A DNA stretch of 64,000 bases from Vreelandella alkaliphila (GCF_016107625.1 NZ_JABASV010000006.1:62001-126000); one strand, 5' to 3'. Shown: positions 34,869-46,057, numbered from the stretch's first letter. Numbers and translations: made by a program. The notes: generated from the letters alone by a model not told the origin.

Positions 34869-35876
34869 ATGCCTTTGACGCTACCCACCACCGCAGAAGG
34901 CGTAAGCGACCGCCTAGAGCATTCGGTATTGCGTGATCTTGCCTGGTTGCTCGCCACGCCTGATTTGATTGAGCTAGCGGGGCCGACTACCTATCCAGGC
35001 AGGCCAACACGCCAGGAGCTTGGCCTAGTAGATTCAATTGATGACTGGTTGGCGAATCTTTCGTCACTAGTGAGTGCGCTAGATGGCCAACTGGCGACAC
35101 GCATGGGGCACTACCATGAGCGGCTGTGGCACCTGATGTTAGATAACGCGCCTAACACACGACTGCTCGCCAAGAACCTGCGCATTACCCAGCGGCGCAA
35201 TACCCTGGGCGAACTGGATATGCTCTATCGAACACGGGACAACCCCAACCCCATCCATTTGGAAGTGGCGATAAAGTTCTATCTTGGCCTACCCGAAGGG
35301 CCTGGCGATGCTACCTGCCAAAGCCGCTGGATTGGCCCTGGCGGGCTGGATAGCCTAGCGCTGAAATGTAGCCATCTGCGCCATCATCAGTTGCCAATTT
35401 CGCGCACTGCCACCGCGCAAGCGATCATCGCCCACTGGCTAGCGCCTAGAGATATAGGCCCCGCTCCACCACTCCATCATCCACTGACGCAGCGCCTAGC
35501 GATGCCCGGCGTACTGTTTTATCCCTGGCACGCAACGTTACCGCCGCCCAGCGGTGCAACGGTCGATCATCGACGTGGTAAGTGGTGTTATTTAAGGGAT
35601 TGGCCGCAATTCTCAGCTCAGCGAAGCGAGACACTGAAAATGGCATGGCTAGAGAAGCCTCACTGGCTAGCACCGCCACCATTGGCTAGGTTCTACTCTG
35701 CCAAGAAACATATGGCAGACGTGACGCCCCTCATCCATCGCTACGGGCCGCAGCAAGTAGTGCTATACGACCCTCAGGCAAAAGCATTAACTGGGGAAAA
35801 GCCGCTTGAGCGGCTAGTCATCGTGCCTGATGACTGGCCACGCCAAGTACCGCTAACGCCCCGTACTCGCGATTAA
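34869..35876 (+). CDS. DUF1853 family protein
   Basis: The protein of about 335 residues has the DUF1853 pattern: LRDLAWLLATPDLI at the N-terminus, LLAKNLRITQRRNTLGELDMLYR and HLEVAIKFYLG in the middle. The E-L-D and H-L-E-V-A-I-K residues recall nuclease-like cores, but function is unestablished. The start is uncertain: TTG at 34848, GTG at 34854 or ATG at 34869; none has a well-spaced ribosome binding site, and I use the ATG. It is convergent with proB, whose stop is 12 bases away. Confidence 0.85.
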   Translation: MPLTLPTTAEGVSDRLEHSVLRDLAWLLATPDLIELAGPTTYPGRPTRQELGLVDSIDDWLANLSSLVSALDGQLATRMGHYHERLWHLMLDNAPNTRLLAKNLRITQRRNTLGELDMLYRTRDNPNPIHLEVAIKFYLGLPEGPGDATCQSRWIGPGGLDSLALKCSHLRHHQLPISRTATAQAIIAHWLAPRDIGPAPPLHHPLTQRLAMPGVLFYPWHATLPPPSGATVDHRRGKWCYLRDWPQFSAQRSETLKMAWLEKPHWLAPPPLARFYSAKKHMADVTPLIHRYGPQQVVLYDPQAKALTGEKPLERLVIVPDDWPRQVPLTPRTRD

Positions 35877-35888
35877 ACAACCAGCTCG

Positions 35889-37049
35889 TTAAACAACCAC
35901 CAAGTTATCGCGATGGATCAGCTCGTGAGCCTCCACGTAACCCAGAATTGCTTCAATCTGGTGGCTCGGTTGGCCCGCTAACTGACGGGCTTCATCCGCA
36001 CCGTAGTTAACCAATCCTTTGGCCACGCGTGCGCCCTGCTCATCCACGCACAGCACCATATCACCGCGCTTAAAGCTGCCCTGCACTTCACGTACGCCCA
36101 CCGCCAACAGGCTAGAGCCTTTGCCACGCAGTACATTGACAGCCCCGGCATCCAGTACCAAGGTGCCACGCACCTGCAACTGACCTGCCAGCCAGCGCTT
36201 GCGAGCAGCGATGGGCGCTTGAGCTGGGCGCAACAGAGTGCCCAGCGCCTCGCCAGCCATGATGCGGGAAATAACGTCCGGCTGGCGGCCACTGGCAATC
36301 ACCGTGACCGCACCGGAACGGGCAGCCAATTGTGCAGCACGTATTTTGGTGCTCATGCCGCCGCGGCCCAAGGCGCCTCCACTGCCAGCAACAGCGGCTA
36401 AGCGCGGGTCGTCGGCACGGCCTTCAGCAATCATTTTGGCATTGGGGTCGTGGCGAGGGTCGGCGTCAAATAGCCCCTCCTGATCGGTTAGCAGCAGCAG
36501 TGCATCGGCTTCTAACAGATTGGCTACCAGCGCGCCAAGCGTATCGTTATCGCCAAAGCGAATCTCGTCGGTGACCACGGTATCGTTTTCGTTGATTACA
36601 GGCACCACACGCATCTCAACCAAGGTACGCAGCGCTGACAACGCGTTGAGATAGCGCTTGCGGTTGGAAAGGTCATCGTGGGTGAGCAGAATCTGGGCCG
36701 TTAACATACCGTGGCGAGCAAAATGCTGCTCGTAGCACTGGGTGAGACCGTTTTGGCCTACCGCCGCAGCAGCCTGAAGCTCATGAACGGCACTGGGGCG
36801 AGCCTGCCACCCCAGGCGCACCATGCCCGCCGCTACGGCACCCGAGGATACCAGCACAACTTCTTTGCCCTGCTGATGCAGCGTGGCAATCTGGTCGACC
36901 CAGCCACCAATGGCCGGCTCATCCAAGCCTCGGCCATCGTTGGTGAGCAGCGCGCTACCAATTTTAACCACCACCCGGCGGGCGCTGCTTAACGCCTCAC
37001 GGCCGGGCAACTGCTCATTGCTTTCCACGTCGCGACTCTCCCAAGCCAT
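35889..37049 (-). CDS. proB: glutamate 5-kinase
   Basis: This enzyme phosphorylates glutamate in the first step of proline synthesis, relevant to osmotic adaptation. The amino-acid kinase domain shows [14 protein letters not shown] near the N-terminus, [17 protein letters not shown] and [11 protein letters not shown]; the C-terminal PUA domain begins near KRWLAGQL. I list the ATG at 37049 (MAWESRDVE); an in-frame ATG at 37094 would add 15 unconserved-looking residues. It lies just after obgE, the usual gammaproteobacterial order. Confidence 0.95.
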   Translation of the reverse strand: MAWESRDVESNEQLPGREALSSARRVVVKIGSALLTNDGRGLDEPAIGGWVDQIATLHQQGKEVVLVSSGAVAAGMVRLGWQARPSAVHELQAAAAVGQNGLTQCYEQHFARHGMLTAQILLTHDDLSNRKRYLNALSALRTLVEMRVVPVINENDTVVTDEIRFGDNDTLGALVANLLEADALLLLTDQEGLFDADPRHDPNAKMIAEGRADDPRLAAVAGSGGALGRGGMSTKIRAAQLAARSGAVTVIASGRQPDVISRIMAGEALGTLLRPAQAPIAARKRWLAGQLQVRGTLVLDAGAVNVLRGKGSSLLAVGVREVQGSFKRGDMVLCVDEQGARVAKGLVNYGADEARQLAGQPSHQIEAILGYVEAHELIHRDNLVVV

Positions 37050-37110
37050 TCCGCTCACGCGTTTGATTCCGTTAACCCTGCTGACGCCACCCATTCGGCC
37101 GACGGATCGG

Positions 37111-38331
<1,221 letters not shown>

Positions 38332-38384
38332 CTAACTGCAATATCCCGCCCATTAATAACAGGCAAAAGGGATCGAAAAGACAA

Positions 38385-38410
38385 AAAAGCCCCGCCATGG
38401 CGGGGCTTTT
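38385..38410. terminator. bidirectional terminator-like hairpin between rpmA and obgE
   Basis: AAAAGCCCCGCC and GGCGGGGCTTTT form a perfect self-complementary hairpin with T/A tracts on both sides. On the minus strand it follows rpmA, so obgE must rely on read-through or its own promoter. Confidence 0.88.
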
Positions 38411-38445
38411 ATTTCGTCATCTTCGCTCTGCGCAACAGCTGTTGC

Positions 38446-38703
38446 TTAGGCAGAAACGATGCTAACGAATTTACGGTTGTTCGGACCTTTGGTCTCGAAC
38501 TTCACGAAGCCGTCGTTCAAAGCGAACAGCGTGTGATCACGGCCCAGGCCAACGCCAGTGCCTGCGTGGAAACGAGTGCCACGCTGACGAACGATGATGC
38601 TACCCGCGCTGGCTGCTTGGCCACCGAAGAGTTTCACACCTAAGCGTTTGGACTCGGAATCGCGACCGTTACGCGTGGAGCCGGCTGCCTTTTTATGTGC
38701 CAT
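38446..38703 (-). CDS. rpmA: 50S ribosomal protein L27
   Basis: The 85-residue protein starts [22 protein letters not shown], the canonical L27 N-terminus that reaches the peptidyl-transferase centre. AAGGAGG lies upstream of the ATG. It follows rplU by 30 bases in the classical rplU-rpmA unit. Confidence 0.99.
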   Translation of the reverse strand: MAHKKAAGSTRNGRDSESKRLGVKLFGGQAASAGSIIVRQRGTRFHAGTGVGLGRDHTLFALNDGFVKFETKGPNNRKFVSIVSA

Positions 38704-38733
38704 TGCAAAATCCTCCTTAAGGGAATCGACTGC

Positions 38734-39045
38734 TTACGCAGAAATTCCGGTAATTTTGACTTCAGTGAACCACTGACGGTGGCCCTGACGCTTCATGCTG
38801 TGCTTCCGGCGACGGAACTTGATGATCGTTACTTTATCGCCACGGCCGTGGGAAACGATTTCAGCGGAAACTTTGGCACCACTTACTAAAGGCGCACCAA
38901 CGTTGACGTCATCGCCGTCTGCAACCAACAGCACTTCATCAAACTCAATCGTTTCGCCGGTAGCGACTTCGATTTTTTCGAGCTTGAGGGTTTGACCTTC
39001 TTGAACGCGGTACTGTTTGCCACCGCTTTTAATAACTGCGTACAT
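38734..39045 (-). CDS. rplU: 50S ribosomal protein L21
   Basis: The 103-residue protein has the complete L21 pattern [18 protein letters not shown] and ends with [33 protein letters not shown] precedes the ATG. It is the first gene of the rplU-rpmA unit, with a good promoter at 39184-39212. Confidence 0.99.
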   Translation of the reverse strand: MYAVIKSGGKQYRVQEGQTLKLEKIEVATGETIEFDEVLLVADGDDVNVGAPLVSGAKVSAEIVSHGRGDKVTIIKFRRRKHSMKRQGHRQWFTEVKITGISA

Positions 39046-39183
39046 GTCGCTCTCCGGACTTGTCGTTAATGCCGATTACGCCCCGCGTAACCAACGCTCA
39101 TCGCCTTCCGCTCTTATCGACCTGCTGCGAGTGGCGCCCCTTTTGGCAGCCATCTGACAGGGAGCATGATGAGTGGGTCGCGA

Positions 39184-39212
39184 ATTATAGCGACTATCGC
39201 GGTTTACCACAA
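39184..39212 (-). promoter_or_regulatory. sigma70 promoter of rplU-rpmA
   Basis: On the minus strand TTGTGG (39212-39207) and a perfect TATAAT (39189-39184) are separated by 17 bases. The leader to the rplU start is about 130 nt, long enough for autoregulatory structure, which I could not define. Confidence 0.75.
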
Positions 39213-39330
39213 GACTACGGGGCATTGTCAATCACACATCGCACCACGAACGTCTATCGCTACCTTGACGCCTCACAGACAGCCCCATAGCATGGCCCCA
39301 ACTATCCTACCCCCGCGATGAACGGAACCC

Positions 39331-40335
39331 ATGACAGCCAACGTCTCTCAAACCCCGCCTGCCAGCCCAACGCCTTCACCGCTGCACGCCGTGGTGGCCG
39401 ATGACTTTGACGCCGTAAACCGCACCATTGTCGCGCAGCTGAATTCCAAGGTGCCGCTGGTAGAAACCATCGGCCAATATATTATTGAAAGCGGCGGCAA
39501 GCGCCTGCGTCCTTTACTCGTGCTGCTGGCTGCCCGGTCACTGGGCTATGAGGGCGACAAACACATCACCCTGGCCACGCTAATCGAATTTATGCACACC
39601 TCCACGCTGCTGCACGACGATGTGGTCGATGAATCGCACATGCGGCGTGGCAAAAAAACTGCCAACGATGCCTGGGGCAACGCACCATCCGTACTGGTGG
39701 GTGACTTCCTCTATTCGCGCTCGTTTCAAATGATGGTGGACGTAGGATCGATGCGCATTATGGCGATTCTGTCCGGCGCGACCTGCGTGATTGCCGAAGG
39801 CGAAGTACTTCAGCTCACCAATATCGGTAACCCCAGCATTTCTGAAGCGGATTACTTTGAAACCATTCAAGGTAAAACAGCGATGCTGTTTGAAGCCGCC
39901 TCCCACAGCGGTGCCGTGCTTGCCGACGCCACACCTGAGCAAGAGCGCGCCCTGCAGTACTACGGCCGCTATTTAGGTCTCGCCTTCCAGCTCATCGACG
40001 ACCTGCTGGATTACCAAGGCGACGCCGAGGCCATGGGCAAAAATGTCGGCGACGACCTGGCAGAAGGCAAACCTACCCTACCGCTCATTCATGCTATGGA
40101 GCGCGGCACACCGGAACAGGCAAAGCTAATCCGCCAAGTGATTCGCAAGGGCGGGCTGGAACAGCTCGACGAGGTGCTTGAGATCATCAATGCCACTGGC
40201 GCGCTGGAATATACCCGCGCACGGGCCGTTGAGATGGCCGATAAAGCCCTGGCCGAACTCGATGCTCTGCCACCCAGCCCCTATCGCGATAGCATGGCTA
40301 ACATCGCCCGGTTAGCGGTTGATCGCAAAGCATAA
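39331..40335 (+). CDS. ispB: octaprenyl diphosphate synthase
   Basis: The 334-residue polyprenyl synthase makes the ubiquinone side chain. Both Asp-rich motifs are present: LLHDDVVDESHMRRGKKTAN (first DDxxD) and FQLIDDLLDYQGD (second). The N-terminal GGKRLRPLLVLL block is also conserved. It is divergent from rplU, the usual gammaproteobacterial arrangement. The chain length (octaprenyl or nonaprenyl) cannot be read from sequence. Confidence 0.95.
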   Translation: MTANVSQTPPASPTPSPLHAVVADDFDAVNRTIVAQLNSKVPLVETIGQYIIESGGKRLRPLLVLLAARSLGYEGDKHITLATLIEFMHTSTLLHDDVVDESHMRRGKKTANDAWGNAPSVLVGDFLYSRSFQMMVDVGSMRIMAILSGATCVIAEGEVLQLTNIGNPSISEADYFETIQGKTAMLFEAASHSGAVLADATPEQERALQYYGRYLGLAFQLIDDLLDYQGDAEAMGKNVGDDLAEGKPTLPLIHAMERGTPEQAKLIRQVIRKGGLEQLDEVLEIINATGALEYTRARAVEMADKALAELDALPPSPYRDSMANIARLAVDRKA

Positions 40336-40374
40336 AGTCAGCGCAACAAAGCAACCCAGCGCGAAAAAAGGGAC

Positions 40375-40403
40375 TTGAAAAAAACCCTTCGCCTGCGTAT
40401 GAT
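40375..40403 (+). promoter_or_regulatory. sigma70 promoter of tRNA-Pro
   Basis: TTGAAA (40375-40380) and TATGAT (40398-40403) are 17 bases apart, a strong match, about 60 bp upstream of the tRNA. Confidence 0.7.
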
Positions 40404-40461
40404 TCGCTCCGTTGTTGAGCGCTGCTTAGCGCGCTTTTAATAGCATCGTTGCAACAATATT

Positions 40462-40538
40462 CGGAATATAGCTCAGCTTGGTAGAGCGCTGCCTTCGGGA
40501 GGCAGAGGTCGTAGGTTCGAATCCTGCTATTCCGACCA
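40462..40538 (+). tRNA. proK: tRNA-Pro, anticodon CGG
   Basis: The acceptor stem CGGAATA pairs with TATTCCG, followed by A and encoded CCA. The anticodon stem CTGCC/GGCAG encloses the loop TTCGGGA, with anticodon CGG at 40496-40498. The T arm GTAGGTTCGAATCCTGC is intact. Length is 77 nt. Confidence 0.97.
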
Positions 40539-40550
40539 AAGAATTCAGTA

Positions 40551-40590
40551 AAAACGGCCACTTGCTCTAAGAGCTAAGTGGCCGTTTTTG
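40551..40590. terminator. bidirectional terminator between tRNA-Pro and the TauE/SafE gene
   Basis: AAAACGGCCACTT and AAGTGGCCGTTTT form a long perfect stem with a 12-nt loop and A/T tracts on both sides, serving the tRNA on the plus strand and the convergent gene on the minus strand. Confidence 0.9.
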
Positions 40591-40603
40591 TTTGCTTCTC
40601 ACC

Positions 40604-41386
40604 CTACCCTGGCGGGTGGATCAGCCCCACCACACTGACCAAGATCAGCACGGCTCCCAGTACGCGGAAGAACAGCCCGGTGTCTGCTTTTAGCATGTAG
40701 CGGTGGGCTTTTTCGCCTAACAAATGGCCGATAAATGCGCAGGGCAGTAGCCATAGTTGATGAATCAGCTGGAGGTCGACGCCGGCGATGATAAACGACG
40801 CCATCTTGATCATCACCAGGATAAACCACAGCACAAACATGGTATCGCGCAGCTGCTCTTTAGCGACGTGAGTGGCGAATACCGCGACAATCAGCGGCGC
40901 GCCAATCAACGAGGTGCCACTGACATAGCCACCGAGAGCAAGCAGCACGATATCGACGTATTTGTTGCTACTTCTAAACGGCTTATTCAGCACATAGCCA
41001 ATGGCATAAATGATCACAATGCCGAAAATAATGTTGGTCATGATCTGAGAGGGCAGCGTTAACAGCCCCACCACCCCGATCAACTTAGGCACGATCATGA
41101 TTTTCAGGGCTTTGGTTAAATAGCCCCAATCGATATTACTTTCCGGCGACGTACCTCCCACGCCCGCTTTCTGCACTTGACGATGGCCGCTCCAGGCAAT
41201 CCAACTGGAAAAAATCAGTAGATGAATGGCCACAATTGGCAGAAAGACCAGCGGTTCGTTTACCACCAGCAGCAGAAAAGGCAGCGCCAGCACGGCTCCA
41301 CCAAAACCAAGGCTGGTGCGAACAAAGCCGCTCCAAGCAAAAATAAGCCCGATGAGAAGGTACTGGTACCAGAGCAAATCCGTCAT
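40604..41386 (-). CDS. TauE/SafE-family membrane transporter
   Basis: This 260-residue membrane protein has about eight hydrophobic segments, with the family's SGFVRTSLGFGGAVLALPFLLL half near the N-terminus and GGYVSGTSLIGAPLIVA as the second repeat. Family members export sulfite or sulfoacetate or other organosulfur anions. It follows the helicase gene by 16 bases on the same strand, but a functional link is not evident. Confidence 0.9.
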   Translation of the reverse strand: MTDLLWYQYLLIGLIFAWSGFVRTSLGFGGAVLALPFLLLVVNEPLVFLPIVAIHLLIFSSWIAWSGHRQVQKAGVGGTSPESNIDWGYLTKALKIMIVPKLIGVVGLLTLPSQIMTNIIFGIVIIYAIGYVLNKPFRSSNKYVDIVLLALGGYVSGTSLIGAPLIVAVFATHVAKEQLRDTMFVLWFILVMIKMASFIIAGVDLQLIHQLWLLPCAFIGHLLGEKAHRYMLKADTGLFFRVLGAVLILVSVVGLIHPPG

Positions 41387-41402
41387 TGCGCGTGCATGGC
41401 CT

Positions 41403-43721
41403 CTAAGAAGATGAGTGGTTGCCTAGCCCCCACCAGCGTGGCAGCAATGCGCGCACCTTGGTCTGGGCAAAACGGTCGTCCATTAATATCACAACCCCTT
41501 CATCCTCGGGGCTGCGAATCACCCTTCCGGCGGCCTGCACCACTTTGATCATACCGGGTATGCGGTAGGTGTAGTCGTCGCCCTGGCCGAAACGGGTGTT
41601 CATGCGCGCTTTCAGCGCTTCGTTAAAGTCGTTAAACGGTGGCAGGCCTAAGGTGGCAATAAATGCGCCGATTAGGCGCTCGCCAGGAAGGTCGACCCCT
41701 TCGGCGAAAGCACCGCCTAGCACTGCAAAGCCGATGCCCTTACCACACGGGGTAAAGCGCGCCAGAAAGGCGTCGCGCTCGGCTTCCTGCATTCCACGGG
41801 TTTGGGCAAACATCGGCACGCTAGGATGTACGTGCTGAAACTGCGCCATCACCTGCTCCAGATAAGCAAAGCTACTAAAAAACGCCAAATAATGGCCAGG
41901 TTGACGCTGATACTGGTCGGCCAGGACTTCCACAATATGCGCCACAGAGGCCTCACGGTGATGATAGCGAGTGGAAATATCGGTACGAATACGCACTTCC
42001 AGCTGGCGGGCGGCAAACGGTGAGGCCACTTCCCGCCACACGCTGTTTTCCGGTAACCCGAGTAAATCGCGGTAGTAATGAAACGGGGTCAGCGTGGCCG
42101 AAAACAACACTGCGCTGCTGGCAACCTTGAAGCGTGCCGCCAGAAAATCCGCAGGAATAACATTACGCAGCCCTAGCACTGCGTTGCCTCGGCCATAACT
42201 TGCAAGGTCGCAAAGTGAGTGGTCACCAAACCGCTCCGCCAAACGGCAGAAGGCCAATGCGTCAAACAGCAGCTCTTGAAGCTCAATGCTTGCGGCGTCG
42301 GGGTGCTCAACCAAATAATCGGTGATCGCGCCAGCCAAGGTTTGCATCGCGGCCACCAGCTTGTTGGGCAGCGCATCAAGTAAATGGTAACGCTGTGACG
42401 CCGCTGCATCGGTGGTGACTTCCTTCGTTAGCGCCTGCCACTGCCTACCGACACGGGCTAGCGGTTTAGCAAGCGCGGGAGGTGAGCGGCGACGCAGACG
42501 GCTCAAGCGCCGCTGGGAAAGCTCGGCACTGTACATGCCCCGCGCTCGCTCAACTAAGTTGTGCGCTTCATCTATCAGCAGGCCTACCCGCCAGTCGTTG
42601 GCTTGGGCCAAACCATGCAGCAGCGCATGGCTATCAAACCAGTGATTCACATCGCCCACGACTACGTCGGCCCAGCGGGCTAGTTCCTGGCCTAGATAAT
42701 ACGGGCACACACTGTGGGCAAGCGCCACCTCACGCAGTCCGGCACGATCTAGCCAGCGACGTGCCACCGCGGCTTGGCGAGCGGCAGGCAAGCGGTCATA
42801 AAAACCTGCTGCTAACGGGCAAGCATCGCCTTGGCAAGCGGTGCCTGGGTACTCGCAGGCTTTTTGTCTGGCCACCAGTTCCAACACGCGCAGCGGCGAT
42901 GTGAGTGCAGGCGATGAGAGGGAAGATGAAATAGGCGGTGATGAACTGGAGGTAACAAGACGCGCCAGCGCATCCAGCGCCACACGGCGGCCTGGGGTTT
43001 TCATGGTCAGAAAGGCCACCCTATCCAGCTGCTGACGGGGCATTGCAGTCAGCATTGGAAACAGCGTGCCAAGGGTTTTGCCAATGCCGGTAGGGGCTTG
43101 GGCCAGTAGGCAGCGCCCGGTGCTGGCGGCTTTATAGACATCTTCCGCCAACGGGCGCTGCCCAGGGCGAAAATCAGGATAGGGAAACGTCAGCGTCGCC
43201 AGCCACTCATCGCGGCGTTGGCGATGGGCAGACTCCTGCTCTGCCCAGGCCAAAAAGCGTTGGCAGTGATCGGTAAAAAACGCCTGCAGCTCGGTGGCGC
43301 TAGCTTCGTGGGTAAGCAGCGTTTCCTGGCCGCTGGTAATCTCCAGATACACTAACGCCAGCGTGACCCGCTCAAGGCCACGCTCGGCACACAGCAGCGC
43401 GCCGTATATCTTCACCTGCGCCCAGTGCAACGCCCGCTGATTAGCCGCCATGCGATCTAGATTGCCACGATAGGTTTTGACCTCTTCCAAACGGTTGGCG
43501 CTGGGGTCAAAGCCGTCAGCGCGGCCCGCCACGCGAAGCCCCTGATACTCACCGGAAAGCGGCAATTCGGCTAGGTAATCCTCGCCCCGGCGGCTAGCCA
43601 CTAACCCATGCCCTTCGATACCTTCCTGAGCGCTGGGTGCTGGCGTAAAGCGGTGGTCAAGATCGCCCTCCCGTGCAGTGAAATCACATAGCGTGCGCAC
43701 CGCTACCCGGTAACGGCTCAT
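41403..43721 (-). CDS. XPD/DinG-like DNA helicase with N-terminal PD-(D/E)XK-type nuclease domain and Fe-S cluster
   Basis: The 772-residue protein has an N-terminal region (about 15-130) with GRADGFD (Asp69) and EEVKTYRG (Glu80, Lys82), the spacing of a PD-(D/E)XK nuclease. The helicase follows: Walker A APTGIGKT at 209-216, four cysteines at 289, 296, 301 and 339 that suit the 4Fe-4S cluster of XPD/DinG enzymes, DEAH at 384-387, and a C-terminal motif QAAGRVIRSPEDEG. It is expected to unwind DNA 5' to 3'. It overlaps the upstream FAN1-like gene by four bases, so the two products probably act together in repair. Confidence 0.92.
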   Translation of the reverse strand: MSRYRVAVRTLCDFTAREGDLDHRFTPAPSAQEGIEGHGLVASRRGEDYLAELPLSGEYQGLRVAGRADGFDPSANRLEEVKTYRGNLDRMAANQRALHWAQVKIYGALLCAERGLERVTLALVYLEITSGQETLLTHEASATELQAFFTDHCQRFLAWAEQESAHRQRRDEWLATLTFPYPDFRPGQRPLAEDVYKAASTGRCLLAQAPTGIGKTLGTLFPMLTAMPRQQLDRVAFLTMKTPGRRVALDALARLVTSSSSPPISSSLSSPALTSPLRVLELVARQKACEYPGTACQGDACPLAAGFYDRLPAARQAAVARRWLDRAGLREVALAHSVCPYYLGQELARWADVVVGDVNHWFDSHALLHGLAQANDWRVGLLIDEAHNLVERARGMYSAELSQRRLSRLRRRSPPALAKPLARVGRQWQALTKEVTTDAAASQRYHLLDALPNKLVAAMQTLAGAITDYLVEHPDAASIELQELLFDALAFCRLAERFGDHSLCDLASYGRGNAVLGLRNVIPADFLAARFKVASSAVLFSATLTPFHYYRDLLGLPENSVWREVASPFAARQLEVRIRTDISTRYHHREASVAHIVEVLADQYQRQPGHYLAFFSSFAYLEQVMAQFQHVHPSVPMFAQTRGMQEAERDAFLARFTPCGKGIGFAVLGGAFAEGVDLPGERLIGAFIATLGLPPFNDFNEALKARMNTRFGQGDDYTYRIPGMIKVVQAAGRVIRSPEDEGVVILMDDRFAQTKVRALLPRWWGLGNHSSS

Positions 43722-45475
43722 TCGGCATCTTCTCGCTCAGACTCTTCTCGTTCAAACCTTTCTGGTTGAGACCCTTGTGCTTCAGATGCTGGCTGCCAGC
43801 GCACATGACATACTTCAACAGGCATGCCGTGGCGGCAAAAGAAGCTAATCCAGCGGCGTTGGTTATCTTGTAGACGATCCCCAGGCCCTTTCACTTCTAT
43901 CATTTTGTAGCGTGGTTCGCCGGGCGGTGCATCCGGCATCAACTGAATCAGGTCAGGTAGGCCTGCACGGTTATGTTTAGGGTCATCTAATAGCCGCATA
44001 AAACAGGCACGCAAATGGGCAGGCGGCAAGCACTTAAGCGCAAGCGTTAACAGCTCTTCACTGACGATTCCCCAGTGAACAAAGGGCGAGGCGATGCCCT
44101 GTTTGGCGTGCCAGGTGCGCAGTATCGTGTCCTGATAGCGGCCATCGTCCAGCAGGGCCAGGCAGGCAGTGATATCGACTTGACGCTGAGAGACAAAATC
44201 CTCGCGGTATAAATCCGCTGGCCCGCTGTGAAACGGGTGAAAAAACGCGCCTGGCAGCGGTTTAAAAATGGCCGGCCAGAGCAGTAAGCCAAATAGCCCC
44301 GTCAGCAGGCTATTTTCAACGTAATACACCGGCGCGTTAGGGGTCGCCATGTAGTCAGCAACGGCACGCTCGACTTGCTGAGGGCCAGGTAAATGAAGCA
44401 CATAGGTAGGCGCCTGGGCCGCTTGTTGATCAGCCCAAGCAGAATGATCAACCTGTTGGGGTAATTTGCGTGCTAAACGCGGCAGCAGCCGCATAAGGGC
44501 TTGGCTTTCGCCTTCATTTGGCTGCGCGCCAAGCGCGCTGATCGTGAGTTCATAAGCATCTGAATAACGGCCTAAACGCTCTAACACGCGCAGTCTGCGA
44601 ATACGCGCATCGCTGTTATTGGCGTCAGCGTAAAGTGTTAACGCTAACTCTGCGTCGCCGCCGCGCTCGGCCTCGCGGCCAATGGCAAGCAGCAACCGCG
44701 CCCGCCGAGAAGCTAACCAACGGTTGCTGGAAGCTGGTGGCACCTCTATGGAAAGCGCTTGCGGCAACTCGCCGTCGTCCAAGCGTTCACGCAAGCGGTG
44801 AAGCGTTAAGTAAGTAGTCACTTCATTGCGGCTTTGGAACGCGCGCGACTCCGCGGTAAGCGGTACCTGCTCAAAGCGCTGCAGGCCCAACTCCGTTAGC
44901 ACGAACTCTGCCCAGTCCTGGCGCAGATTGCCGAAAAACATCAGCCGAAGTCGATCACACAGCGCCATCACCGTTAGCTGCACAATCTGCGTCGTCGCCG
45001 TTGGCCACCACTGCTGAAGGGGGGCGGACACTTCTAGCGATGCTTCCAAAGCTGCTTGAAGCGCAGCTTTCGTGCTGTTGCGGGCTAGACCTGCATTGTT
45101 GATCTCGCCTGCCAATGCCTGGCGCAGTTCACTCAGTCGCAACAGGCGAAATAGCTCGCGGCTGCTTAATTGCGGGGCATTGTCTACCCATCCAAGCACC
45201 ACCAACGGAGCCAAGGCCTGCTCGGCGTCACCGATTTCCGCATAGCTCAGTTTATCCAGACGAAATAATTCCCCTTTACGCATCACCATGCGCACCAATA
45301 GCGCCTGGGAGGCTTGGGGTAACGTCTCAAAATGACTAATAGCGTCGCGCTCAGCAGCACTTAATAGGTCGTAGTGGCGGGCTTCCACCCAGGCCAACAC
45401 GTAACGAAAGTTCGTCAGATAGTAGAAGGGGTCATCTAAGGAGGCGGTCGCTGATGCGACAGGAGCACTGTTCAT
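43718..45475 (-). CDS. FAN1-like VRR-NUC domain nuclease
   Basis: The 585-residue protein has a helical N-terminal two thirds and a C-terminal VRR-NUC domain. The active-site pattern is present: GLPDLI (Asp508), then EVKGPGDRLQDNQRRW with Glu527 and Lys529, the signature of FAN1 nucleases. FAN1 enzymes cut branched DNA and act on interstrand crosslinks; bacterial homologues such as the Pseudomonas protein are known. The start at 45475 gives the family's usual length for bacteria. The stop overlaps the helicase start by four bases. Confidence 0.92.
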   Translation of the reverse strand: MNSAPVASATASLDDPFYYLTNFRYVLAWVEARHYDLLSAAERDAISHFETLPQASQALLVRMVMRKGELFRLDKLSYAEIGDAEQALAPLVVLGWVDNAPQLSSRELFRLLRLSELRQALAGEINNAGLARNSTKAALQAALEASLEVSAPLQQWWPTATTQIVQLTVMALCDRLRLMFFGNLRQDWAEFVLTELGLQRFEQVPLTAESRAFQSRNEVTTYLTLHRLRERLDDGELPQALSIEVPPASSNRWLASRRARLLLAIGREAERGGDAELALTLYADANNSDARIRRLRVLERLGRYSDAYELTISALGAQPNEGESQALMRLLPRLARKLPQQVDHSAWADQQAAQAPTYVLHLPGPQQVERAVADYMATPNAPVYYVENSLLTGLFGLLLWPAIFKPLPGAFFHPFHSGPADLYREDFVSQRQVDITACLALLDDGRYQDTILRTWHAKQGIASPFVHWGIVSEELLTLALKCLPPAHLRACFMRLLDDPKHNRAGLPDLIQLMPDAPPGEPRYKMIEVKGPGDRLQDNQRRWISFFCRHGMPVEVCHVRWQPASEAQGSQPERFEREESEREDAE

Positions 45476-45507
45476 CTATCCATTGTAACAGTGCTTGATG
45501 AAGCAGG

Positions 45508-45867
45508 TTAACCCACCCGGTGCTGATAAAGTACGTCCAGCGCATCGTCATCAGCAGCAGAGGATGACGCCTTTGATTGGGCAACGGGTTTGCGGCCGCC
45601 CACCAGCACATACCATTCCGCTTCTGTTAGGTAGTGCTGACACCAGCGGCTTAAGCCCGCGGCCACATCATCGCGAATTCGTTCGCCGCTTCGGAAAGCC
45701 TGGGCGAGATGTAACAAGTCCTGGCGAGCAGTGCGAGCACGGGCGTTGCCGCCGTGCACTTTGGAAAGTGGGCAGCGTCGATCATAGGCTGCGTTGGTTA
45801 ATGCATTTAACCAACGTTCCAATTCATGCGCCTGAATACCGCCGTAAACTGCCACACTGCACTCCAT
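45508..45867 (-). CDS. hypothetical protein upstream of the FAN1-like gene
   Basis: I do not recognise this 119-residue protein. It is soluble, probably helical (LERWLNALTNAAYDRRCPLSKVHGGNARARTARQDLLHLAQAF), with a Ser/Ala-rich C-terminus and no signal peptide. The ribosome binding site before the ATG at 45867 is weak. It ends 33 bases before the FAN1-like gene on the same strand, so it may be part of the repair operon. Confidence 0.6.
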   Translation of the reverse strand: MECSVAVYGGIQAHELERWLNALTNAAYDRRCPLSKVHGGNARARTARQDLLHLAQAFRSGERIRDDVAAGLSRWCQHYLTEAEWYVLVGGRKPVAQSKASSSAADDDALDVLYQHRVG

Positions 45868-46057
45868 GCTGAATGATGATTGAAATTTAATGAGCTCCGC
45901 CCATTAGCACTTGCGAAAAAGGGCGTTAGATTGCCCGATTGTGGTGCAACTGTCATCTTCGGGTTATTCCTGGCCACACCCAGACATAGCCTAAACCAAG
46001 ACGTAACGTTCTATGTCTGTACTATACCTGCTAATCGAACGAAATGATTTGTAAACG

